A DNA stretch of 5,623 nucleotides from Rhodocyclales bacterium (lineage in GTDB: Bacteria; Pseudomonadota; Gammaproteobacteria; Burkholderiales; Rhodocyclaceae): NCBI GenBank assembly GCA_021413665.1, contig JAIOPW010000466.1, positions 1 through 5,623 of the forward strand, in the 5' to 3' direction. This document shows, one piece after another, positions 1 to 5,623 of this stretch. The notes under the pieces were generated by a model. It was given only the letters and a program-made list of their open reading frames with translations, searched no databases and was not told the origin of the DNA. Both the position numbers and the translations under genes were made by a program. Position 1 is the first letter of the stretch. The number at the start of each line of letters is the position of its first letter.

Positions 1-1123
1 AAATGGCGTGCTGATCGGCATGGGCCTCACCGAGAAGCAGGGCGGTTCGGACGTGCGCGCCAACACCACGCGGGCCGAGCCGATGCCCGACGGCAGCTGG
101 CGCCTGACCGGCCACAAGTGGTTCCTCTCGGCGCCGATGTGCGACGCCTTCCTCGTCACCGCGCAGTCGCCCAGGGGCCTTTCCTGCTTCTTCGTGCCGC
201 GCTGGACGCCGGATGGGCGGCTCAACGAGCTGCGCATCCAGCGCTTCAAGGAAAAGATGGGCGACCGCTCGAATGCCGGCACCGAGGCCGAGTTCTGGGG
301 CTCGCAAGGCTGGCTGGTGGGGGAGGAAGGGCGCGGCATCCCGACGGTGCTGGAGATGGGCGTCTATACGCGGCTCGACTGCGCGATCGGCAGCACCGGC
401 ATCATGCGCGGTGCGCTGTCGCAGGCCCTGCACCATGCCGGCTTGCGTTCCGCCTTCGGCAAGCTGCTGAAAGACCAGCCGCTGATGCAGAACGTGCTGG
501 CCGACATGGCGCTCGAAACCGAAGCCGCCACCGCCCTGTCGATGCGCCTGGCGCGCGCCTTCGATGCGCAGGAGGACGAAGCGGAAAGCCTGCTGCGGCG
601 GATCCTGACCCCGGTGGCCAAGTTCTGGATCTGCAAGCGCTGCCCGACGCTGGTGGCCGAGGCGATGGAAGTCCATGGCGGCAACGGCTACGTCGATGAA
701 GGCCCGATGCCACGCCTGTTCAAGCAAAGCCCGCTCAATTCGATCTGGGAGGGCTCGGGCAACGTCATGTGCCTCGACACGCTGCGCGCCATGGGCCGCC
801 ATCCGAAAAGCCTGGAAGTGCTGGCAGCGGAAATCGCTCCGGCGCTGGGGAAGAACCGCGCCTACGACGGCTTCGTGGCAAAGCTCAAGGACGGGCTGGG
901 CAATCCGCAGGACATCGAACTTCGCTCGCGCGAACTGACCCAGGGCATCGCCTTGGGCGTGCAGGGCGCGCTGCTGCTGTGCCATGCGCCGGGACCGGTC
1001 AGCGAAGCCTTCTGCGCTTCGCGCCTGGCGCCGAGTCACTGGGGCACGGTGTTCGGCACGCTGCCGGCGACGACGGATTTCAAGACGCTGCTCGACCGCG
1101 CCTGGCCAGCGCAAACCGCATGA
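1..1123 (+). CDS. AidB-like acyl-CoA dehydrogenase (5' end missing)
   Basis: This is a flavoprotein of the acyl-CoA dehydrogenase superfamily, AidB/isovaleryl-CoA dehydrogenase-like branch. The family uses FAD to oxidise acyl-CoA to 2,3-enoyl-CoA in the cytoplasm. The frame is open to the left edge (AAT at 2-4, GGC at 5-7), so the real start lies outside. About 373 residues are present, against roughly 540 in E. coli AidB, so I estimate some 170-180 are missing. Counting from the GTG at 8, visible marks are GLTEKQGGSD (6-15, flavin/substrate-binding loop), KMGDRSNAGTE (83-93), TRLDCAIGS (121-129), HGGNGY (223-228) and IWEGSGN (246-252). E248 in EGSGN sits where AidB has its candidate catalytic Glu, and R260 twelve residues later matches an Arg conserved in AidB. 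An AidB-like C-terminal extension of about 110 residues follows. E. coli AidB binds DNA and is linked to alkylation response, but the operon here suggests acyl-CoA metabolism. The stop overlaps the next start (ATGA). Family assignment is firm; substrate unknown. Confidence 0.93.
   Translation, partial: NGVLIGMGLTEKQGGSDVRANTTRAEPMPDGSWRLTGHKWFLSAPMCDAFLVTAQSPRGLSCFFVPRWTPDGRLNELRIQRFKEKMGDRSNAGTEAEFWGSQGWLVGEEGRGIPTVLEMGVYTRLDCAIGSTGIMRGALSQALHHAGLRSAFGKLLKDQPLMQNVLADMALETEAATALSMRLARAFDAQEDEAESLLRRILTPVAKFWICKRCPTLVAEAMEVHGGNGYVDEGPMPRLFKQSPLNSIWEGSGNVMCLDTLRAMGRHPKSLEVLAAEIAPALGKNRAYDGFVAKLKDGLGNPQDIELRSRELTQGIALGVQGALLLCHAPGPVSEAFCASRLAPSHWGTVFGTLPATTDFKTLLDRAWPAQTA
1120..1123 (+). other. 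ATGA stop/start overlap, dehydrogenase to transglutaminase-like gene
   Basis: The TGA of the dehydrogenase (1121-1123) shares bases with the ATG of the next gene (1120-1122). No clear Shine-Dalgarno sequence is seen just upstream, so reinitiation by the same ribosomes is the likely way the second gene is translated. This decides the start of the second gene and supports a shared transcript. Confidence 0.85.
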
Positions 1124-1800
1124 CGCCGATCGACCCGGCCTGGCTGGCCGCCACCGAGTTCATCGACCACGAGCACCCGGTGGTCCGCGAGTTCGTTGCG
1201 GCAGGAGTCGGCGCCGGGGAGACGGCGAAGGAACAGGCCCTGAACCTCTACTACGCCGTGCGCGACGGCATCCGCTACGACCCCTACAGCGCCAGCATGC
1301 GGCGCGAGGCGATGCGTGCCAGCGCGACGCTGGAGAAAGGCGTGGGCTATTGCGTGAACAAGGCGCTGGTCTATGCCGCCTGCCTGCGCGCGATCGGCAT
1401 TCCGGCGCGGCCGGGTTTCGCCGACGTGAGGAACCATCTCTCCACGGAAAAGCTGACGCAACTGATGGGCACCGACATCTTCGCCTGGCACGGCTATGTC
1501 AGCCTCTGGCTCGATGGAAAATGGGTCAAGGCGACGCCGGCCTTCAACCTCGACATGTGCCAGCGCTTCGGCGTGCGGCCGCTGGACTTCGACGGCGAGC
1601 ACGACTCGCAGATGCACCCCTACAATTCGGCCAACCAGCGCCACATGGAATACGTCAAGCAGCGCGGCGAGTTCGACGACCTGCCCTACGACGAACTGGT
1701 GGGCGACATGTTCCGCATGTATCCGCAACTGGTCGCCCTAAGCGAAGGCGCCGCGGGTGGCGACTTCGACCGCGAAGCAATCGCCCGACCGGCGCCATGA
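1120..1800 (+). CDS. transglutaminase-like (papain-fold) protein
   Basis: This 226-residue soluble protein has no signal peptide or membrane segment. It resembles the transglutaminase-like/archaeal-protease fold, a Cys-His superfamily that includes amidases, peptidases and crosslinking enzymes. An N-terminal helical part (1-70) precedes the nucleophile segment GYCVNKALVYAACLRAIGIPAR, in which C78 is the likely nucleophile at the start of a helix. The His segment is AWHGYVSLWLDGKWVKATP, with H124 as the likely general base. The canonical third residue, an Asp in a W-x-x-L-D-P pattern, appears replaced: here the strand reads WVKATPAFN, with T139 at the Asp position. A C-terminal segment rich in Asp, Tyr and His (150-200) is not recognised as a separate domain. 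The ATG start is chosen because it overlaps the upstream stop. The gene lies between a dehydrogenase and a crotonase, with ATGA overlaps on both sides, so a role linked to acyl-CoA chemistry is inferred. The reaction is unknown. Confidence 0.85.
   Translation: MTPIDPAWLAATEFIDHEHPVVREFVAAGVGAGETAKEQALNLYYAVRDGIRYDPYSASMRREAMRASATLEKGVGYCVNKALVYAACLRAIGIPARPGFADVRNHLSTEKLTQLMGTDIFAWHGYVSLWLDGKWVKATPAFNLDMCQRFGVRPLDFDGEHDSQMHPYNSANQRHMEYVKQRGEFDDLPYDELVGDMFRMYPQLVALSEGAAGGDFDREAIARPAP
1797..1800 (+). other. ATGA stop/start overlap, transglutaminase-like gene to crotonase
   Basis: The TGA at 1798-1800 overlaps the ATG at 1797-1799. As at the previous junction there is no obvious ribosome binding site upstream, which suggests translational coupling. 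Two identical overlaps in succession make one operon very likely and fix the start of the crotonase gene. Confidence 0.85.
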
Positions 1801-2564
1801 GCGTATTGATCGAACGCCAGGGCGCAGTCACCACGGTCGTCATCGACCGGCCCCGGGCGCGCAACGCCATTGACCGTGCCACGGCGGAGGCGCTGGCGAA
1901 GGCCTTCCGCGACTTCGACGCCGACCCGGCGCAGCACGTCGCGGTGCTCTGCGGCGCGAACGGCCACTTCTGCGCCGGCGCCGACCTCAAGTCCTTCGTC
2001 GCCAATCCCGGCGAATGGAAACTCGAAGAAGACGGCGATGCGCCGCTGGGCCCGACCCGCATGCTGTTGTCCAAGCCGGTGATCGCCGCCGTTTCCGGCT
2101 ATGCGGTGGCCGGTGGCATGGAGCTCGCACTCTGGTGCGACCTGCGCGTCGTCGAACAATCGGCGACCTTCGGCGTCTTCTGTCGGCGCTGGGGCGTGCC
2201 GCTGATCGACGGCGGCACGATACGACTGTCGCGCCTGATCGGTCATTCGCGCGCGCTCGACATGATCCTCACCGGACGCCCGGTCGGCGCCGACGAAGCG
2301 CTCGCCATGGGCCTGGCCAATCGCGTCGTGGCCGACGGCGAAGCGCGTGCCGCGGCGGAAGCGCTGGCGGCGCAGATCGCCGCCTTCCCGCAGACCTGCC
2401 TGCGCCGCGACCGGCTTTCCAGCTACGAGCAGTGGGGCTTGCCGCTGGCGGAGGCGCTGAAGAACGAATGCCGCCACGGCCGGATTTCGCTGGCCAGCGG
2501 CGACGCGCAGTCCGGTGCCGGCCGCTTCCGCGAAGGCGAGGGACGTCATGGCAACTTCCGTTAG
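1797..2564 (+). CDS. crotonase / enoyl-CoA hydratase-like protein
   Basis: This 255-residue cytoplasmic protein has the normal length for the crotonase family, whose members hydrate, isomerise or hydrolyse acyl-CoA thioesters by stabilising an enolate in an oxyanion hole. The N-terminal IDRPRARNAI (16-25) is the CoA-binding start of the fold. The first oxyanion-hole loop is FCAGADL (58-64) and the second is SGYAVAGGMELAL (100-112), with the GG at 106-107. E109 matches the first catalytic Glu of classical enoyl-CoA hydratase (rat Glu144). The second Glu (rat Glu164, in FGQPE) is absent: the equivalent stretch reads FGVFCRRWG, with C129 in that place. D138 lies in the following loop (VPLIDGGT). 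Classical hydratase activity is therefore uncertain; isomerase, dehydratase or thioesterase-type chemistry is possible. The C-terminus ends in a Gly/Arg/Phe-rich tail (GRFREGEGRHGNF). It is the last gene of the trio; the TAG stop is followed by a 139-base gap. Confidence 0.93.
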   Translation: MSVLIERQGAVTTVVIDRPRARNAIDRATAEALAKAFRDFDADPAQHVAVLCGANGHFCAGADLKSFVANPGEWKLEEDGDAPLGPTRMLLSKPVIAAVSGYAVAGGMELALWCDLRVVEQSATFGVFCRRWGVPLIDGGTIRLSRLIGHSRALDMILTGRPVGADEALAMGLANRVVADGEARAAAEALAAQIAAFPQTCLRRDRLSSYEQWGLPLAEALKNECRHGRISLASGDAQSGAGRFREGEGRHGNFR

Positions 2565-2594
2565 CGTGAAACAACCCTTTCGGAGCGACGGGTG

Positions 2595-2612
2595 ATATCG
2601 AGCATAGCGAGC
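2595..2612. repeat. tandem near-identical 9-base repeat
   Basis: ATATCGAGC (2595-2603) is followed directly by ATAGCGAGC (2604-2612), eight of nine bases identical. It lies between the crotonase stop and the TetR gene. It is not a palindrome, so it is not a typical TetR-family operator, and it may simply be part of an intergenic repeat with the G-rich hairpin next to it. The repeat is seen directly; any function is unproven and chance is possible. Confidence 0.5.
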
Positions 2613-2622
2613 CGACCAATAG

Positions 2623-2651
2623 CCCCCCGTGAGGGGGGACGGGGGGGCGGG
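2623..2651. repeat. C6/G6 hairpin with adjacent G-runs in the intergenic gap
   Basis: CCCCCC (2623-2628), a four-base loop GTGA, and GGGGGG (2633-2638) form a perfect six-pair GC hairpin. Two further G-runs follow, at 2641-2647 and 2649-2651. The C-run can pair with either long G-run, and the G-runs could alternatively fold as a quadruplex on the plus strand. No T-tract follows on either strand, so this is not a standard intrinsic terminator. It could lower read-through into the TetR gene, shield the 3' end of the operon mRNA, or be a dispersed repeat of this genome. The hairpin is seen directly; the roles are inference. Confidence 0.6.
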
Positions 2652-2703
2652 CCTTCAATTCGCCTTTCGCGTGTTTCATCTTCCGCGGGTGGCGCTTGCT
2701 GCC

Positions 2704-3309
2704 ATGAGCACTAGGAAACGGTCCGCAACAGCGGACGAACCCAACCGCCGCGCCGACATCGTGCGCGCTGCGGGACGGCTGTTCGCCGAGAAGGGCTACG
2801 CTGCAACCACGATCCGGGACATTGCCAAAGCGGTCGACATGCAATCGGGCTCGCCCTTCTACCACTTCAAGACCAAGCACGACATGCTGCGTGCCGTGGT
2901 GCTGGAGGGCATCGCCGCGATCAACGACGCGGTGATCAAGGCGGCGAACTCGGGCGGAACCCCGCGCGCCACCTTCGAAGCCATGCTGCGCGCCCACCTC
3001 GACCAGTTGCTGGGCAGCGCCGGACGCGACTTCGCCGCGACGCTGCTGCATGAGAGCCGCCACCTCGATCCCGAAGTGCTGGCCGAGGTGACGGCCCTCA
3101 AGGATCGCTACGAAGCGATGTGGCAGAAGGTGCTGAAGGACCTGAAACGCGCTGGACTGATCGCCGACGACAGCGCGGTGACGCGGCTGTTCCTGATGGG
3201 AGCGCTGAACTGGACGGTGCAGTGGTATCGCCCCGAGGGGGCGCAAGGCATCGGGCAGATTGCGCAACAGCTCGCCGCCTTCGTGCTCGGCAAAAAGCGG
3301 CGGGGTTAG
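2704..3309 (+). CDS. TetR-family transcriptional regulator
   Basis: This is a 201-residue helical repressor of normal TetR-family length. The basic N-terminus (MSTRKR) leads into the DNA-binding domain: helix 1 IVRAAGRLFAEKGY (19-32), then the helix-turn-helix TTIRDIAKAVDMQSGSPFYHF (35-55), with FYHFKTK (52-58) being the usual end of the recognition helix. The C-terminal ligand and dimer domain (65-201) contains LLHESRHLDPEVL and a late NWTVQWYRPEG motif. I associate these with regulators of the KstR2-like type that often sense acyl-CoA or related ligands; this is recollection and not tested. The ATG at 2704 is preferred because the protein then begins just before helix 1. In-frame GTGs at 2629, 2671 and 2689 would add residues unlike the family, and the first lies inside the G-rich hairpin. 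The ribosome binding site is weak (GGGTGG, 2687-2692). It probably controls the upstream acyl-CoA operon and itself, but no operator is identified. Confidence 0.9.
   Translation: MSTRKRSATADEPNRRADIVRAAGRLFAEKGYAATTIRDIAKAVDMQSGSPFYHFKTKHDMLRAVVLEGIAAINDAVIKAANSGGTPRATFEAMLRAHLDQLLGSAGRDFAATLLHESRHLDPEVLAEVTALKDRYEAMWQKVLKDLKRAGLIADDSAVTRLFLMGALNWTVQWYRPEGAQGIGQIAQQLAAFVLGKKRRG
3306..3309. other. overlapping stop codons of two convergent genes
   Basis: The TetR gene ends with TAG at 3307-3309. The minus-strand cyclic-di-GMP gene ends with TAA, whose complement occupies 3306-3308. The two genes meet tail to tail and share three bases, leaving no room for a terminator between them. Each transcript must run into the other coding region before it ends, giving overlapping antisense 3' ends. 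Confidence 0.9.
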
Positions 3310-5623
3310 AAAAGTCCCGCCGGCTGCCGCACCGCCTGCCACTGGATCAGTTCGTCGGCCGGCATCGGGTGGGCGATGCCACAGCCCTGCCCGACTTCGC
3401 AACCGATCTGGAACAAGGCCTGGTAGTGCGCCTCGGTCTCCACCCCTTCGGCCACGACGTTCATTTCAAAGGCCCGGGCCAGCGCGATGATGCCGTGCAC
3501 GACGGCGTGGTCGCCCTTGTCCTCCAGCATGTCGCGCACGAAGGACTGGTCGATCTTGAGCGTATCGACATCCAGCTTGCTCAGATAGGTCAGCGACGAG
3601 TAACCGGTGCCGAAATCGTCCAGGGCGAACCCGACACCGAATTCCCGGCAGGCCTTGATCAGGCCCCCGATCCGGGCGATGTCTTCCAGCGCGGCGGTTT
3701 CCAGCACCTCGATCTGCAAGCGGCGCAGGCAATCCATCGCCCCGCGCCGCAGCGCGGCTTCCTTCAGCTTGTGCACGAAACCCTGCGATTGCAGATGATA
3801 GGCCGAGATGTTGATGCTCAGCCCGATCTCGAATCCGTCCAGTCGCCACTGGCGGAGCCGGTCGATGGCGGTAGCGACCACCCAATCGCCCAGTTCGATT
3901 TCCAGTTCGGTGTTTTCCACCATGTGCAGGAACTCCGCCGGCAACAGGCACCCGCGCTGCGGATGGTTCCAGCGTATCAACGCCTCGGCGCCGACGAGGC
4001 TGCGGGTGGGCATCGCCACCTTGGGCTGGTAGTAAAGCTCGAATTCGCCGGATGCCAGGCCATGCCTGATCTGCTGCAACAGTTCATGATGGGAGCGGGC
4101 CCGCAGGTCGCTCGCCGCATCGAACAGGTGGTAGCGGTTCTTGCCCGACTGCTTGGCGACATACATGGCCTGGTCGGCATGGCGCAGCAGGGTATCCGCG
4201 TCCTCCTCGTCCTCGGGATACAGCGCGACGCCGATGCTGGCGCTGATGTTGAGCACCGCGCCGCGCACGGCAATCGGCTGGTTGATGCGTTCCAGCATGC
4301 GGTGCAGGCTGCCGACACACTCCTCCGCCACCTGCAGCCCGACCAGCAGCACCACGAATTCGTCGCCACCCAGACGCGCCACGGTGTCGTCCTCGCGCAC
4401 CGTATCCTTGATGCGCCGCGTGACTTCCACCAGGACCTTGTCCCCGGCATCGTGACCGAAGCTGTCATTGATCTGCTTGAAGCCGTCCAGATCGACATAG
4501 CACACGGCCATCAGGCCCCGATCACGCTTGGCCCGCGCCAGGGATTGCGCCAGGCGGTCGGCCAGCAGCGCGCGGTTCGGCACACCGGTCAGCGTGTCAT
4601 AGTGCGCAATATGCTCGAGCTGCCTTTGGTGCTCCACGCGTTCGGTCACATCCGCCGCCAGGCCGACGATTCCCCGGATGCCGCCATCCTGGTCGAGCAA
4701 CCTGACCTTGGTGATTTCCAGCAAGTGGCTGCGGCCATCGACAAAGGGCAGGGTCTCCATCGACACATGCGGCGTCGCCTGTTCGCGGCATTCCTTGTCG
4801 GACCAGATGCAACCCTTCGCGACCGACGGCGGCATCAGGTCCGCGTAATGTCCGGCCGCAAGGAACTGCGCTTCCGTAATTCCCGTGGAGTTGCAGAATC
4901 CGCGGTTGACGAATCGCCCCTTGCCGTTGGCGTCCACCATCCAGATTCCGAGCGGGGCGTTCTCCAGTATGGCCTGGAACAGGCTTCGCTCTTCCGCCAG
5001 GGCTTGCCGGGAATGCAGGACTTCTTCATGCGCCAGTTTGCGCTCGGTGATATCGGCATGGGTGCCGACCATGCGCTGCGGACGGCCCGCGTCGTCCCTC
5101 TGGGTCACCCGTCCACGGCACAAAATCCACTTGTAGCCGCCATCCGCGCAAAGCATGCGTTGCTCGGAAACGTATTGCCCGCCGAACTCTCCATTCAGGT
5201 ACGCCTCGAGATGCGCGGTCGCCGCCGGCTCGTCATCCGGATGCAGCAGGCGCCTTACGTGTTCCGGATCCTGCCAGACCTCGCCGTCGTGGTAGCCCAG
5301 CATGGCGCCATAGCCCTTCGAGTGCTTGAATGTCTGCGCCCGGATGTCCCAATCCCAGATCGCGTCCCCCGCGCCTTCGAGCGCCAGCCGCCAGCGTTCG
5401 TCGATCAGCCGTTGCAGCCCGTGCTCGCGCTCCTTCCCGTACTGGACCTCTTTGAGCGTCTCGTAATGCCAAAAGATGAAGAACAACGCCACCAGATACA
5501 GGCAGGTGGTGGCGATGTCGAGACCGGAAAACCCCGTGTTAACCCCCGGAATCAAATGCGTCACGACGATCGCAACGTTGATGAACAGAAGCCACAACAG
5601 GCCGACGCGGATTCCCTTGAGGA
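3306..5623 (-). CDS. membrane-anchored PAS-PAS-GGDEF-EAL cyclic-di-GMP protein (N-terminus missing)
   Basis: This sensor protein makes and/or breaks cyclic di-GMP at the inner membrane. The frame is open to the right edge (LKGIRVGLL precedes the TTG at 5597), so the true start lies outside. Numbering from that TTG, 763 residues remain. Two hydrophobic helices (from before residue 1 to about 16, and about 26-44) imply an N-terminal membrane domain, probably with more helices beyond the window. PAS 1 with PAC spans about 68-186 (ends ADITER) and PAS 2 about 205-320 (ends ADVTER), joined by a charged helix. The GGDEF domain (about 328-490) has DTLTGVPNR at 334-342, an intact GGDEF at 410-414, and REDD at 401-404 placed as the RxxD product-inhibition site. 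The EAL domain (about 500-755) has EAL at 538-540, N596, E630 in EVLE (commonly EITE), DDFGTGYSSL at 660-669, K681, E717 and Q737. Ligands and active-site residues look complete in both domains, so a bifunctional enzyme is possible. PAS ligand unknown. The gene is convergent with the TetR gene and shows no functional link to the acyl-CoA operon. Confidence 0.95.
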   Translation of the reverse strand, partial: LKGIRVGLLWLLFINVAIVVTHLIPGVNTGFSGLDIATTCLYLVALFFIFWHYETLKEVQYGKEREHGLQRLIDERWRLALEGAGDAIWDWDIRAQTFKHSKGYGAMLGYHDGEVWQDPEHVRRLLHPDDEPAATAHLEAYLNGEFGGQYVSEQRMLCADGGYKWILCRGRVTQRDDAGRPQRMVGTHADITERKLAHEEVLHSRQALAEERSLFQAILENAPLGIWMVDANGKGRFVNRGFCNSTGITEAQFLAAGHYADLMPPSVAKGCIWSDKECREQATPHVSMETLPFVDGRSHLLEITKVRLLDQDGGIRGIVGLAADVTERVEHQRQLEHIAHYDTLTGVPNRALLADRLAQSLARAKRDRGLMAVCYVDLDGFKQINDSFGHDAGDKVLVEVTRRIKDTVREDDTVARLGGDEFVVLLVGLQVAEECVGSLHRMLERINQPIAVRGAVLNISASIGVALYPEDEEDADTLLRHADQAMYVAKQSGKNRYHLFDAASDLRARSHHELLQQIRHGLASGEFELYYQPKVAMPTRSLVGAEALIRWNHPQRGCLLPAEFLHMVENTELEIELGDWVVATAIDRLRQWRLDGFEIGLSINISAYHLQSQGFVHKLKEAALRRGAMDCLRRLQIEVLETAALEDIARIGGLIKACREFGVGFALDDFGTGYSSLTYLSKLDVDTLKIDQSFVRDMLEDKGDHAVVHGIIALARAFEMNVVAEGVETEAHYQALFQIGCEVGQGCGIAHPMPADELIQWQAVRQPAGLF

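Noticed and set aside
769..1119. Upstream extension of the transglutaminase-like frame into the dehydrogenase gene.
   Set aside because: The frame is open by chance. The residues are low-complexity Arg/Ala/Gly, and the ATGA overlap gives a natural start at 1120.
2623..2660. Rho-independent terminator after the crotonase gene.
   Set aside because: The hairpin is strong, but there is no T-run after it on either strand, so a standard intrinsic terminator is not supported.
2654..2679. Promoter for the TetR gene (TTCAAT and TTTCAT).
   Set aside because: Spacing is only 14 bases and both hexamers are poor matches to a sigma-70 promoter.
2629..2703. GTG start at 2629 (or 2671, 2689) for the TetR gene.
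   Set aside because: The added residues do not resemble the family N-terminus, and the first GTG lies in the loop of the G-rich hairpin. ATG at 2704 gives a normal TetR length.
1036..3402. Long minus-strand open frames opposite the transglutaminase-like, crotonase and TetR genes (up to about 377 codons).
   Set aside because: They are Arg/Ala/Pro/His-rich, show no recognisable domain and lie antisense to well-supported genes. High-GC DNA produces such shadow frames.
5595..5597. TTG as the real start of the PAS-GGDEF-EAL protein.
   Set aside because: The frame stays open to the window edge, and the residues before it continue the same hydrophobic helix, so the gene very likely begins outside.

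Overview
The window is high-GC DNA, about 60-65% by eye. It is densely packed with genes and reads like a chromosomal segment of a proteobacterium. A betaproteobacterium of the Rhodocyclales/Burkholderiales type is my best guess. The reasons are the codon style, the AidB-type acyl-CoA dehydrogenase followed by further acyl-CoA genes, and a multidomain cyclic-di-GMP protein. I cannot confirm the taxon without a search. I see no mobile element, RNA gene or CRISPR array.

Left part (1-2564, plus strand): three genes are joined by two ATGA stop/start overlaps and are almost certainly one operon. They are the 3' two-thirds of an AidB/isovaleryl-CoA-dehydrogenase-like flavoprotein (cut by the window edge), a transglutaminase-fold protein of 226 residues, and a 255-residue crotonase-family (enoyl-CoA hydratase-like) protein. 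A flavin dehydrogenase makes an enoyl-CoA and a crotonase would act on it next, so the operon probably handles an acyl-CoA substrate. The job of the transglutaminase-like protein between them is not known to me.

Middle (2565-2703): a 139-base gap holds a near-perfect 9-base tandem repeat and a C6/G6 hairpin followed by further G-runs. It has no convincing promoter and no U-tract terminator. Next comes a TetR-family regulator (2704-3309) in the same direction. It is a plausible local regulator of the acyl-CoA operon and of itself.

Right part (3306-5623, minus strand): a large membrane-anchored PAS-PAS-GGDEF-EAL protein converges on the TetR gene. The two stop codons overlap, so there is no intergenic space. 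Both the GGDEF and EAL motifs and the GGDEF inhibitory site are intact. The N-terminus runs off the window. This gene looks functionally separate from the acyl-CoA operon.

The window does not contain an obvious new system. The most promising lead is the tightly coupled dehydrogenase / transglutaminase-like / crotonase trio, in which both of the last two proteins have non-standard active-site residues.
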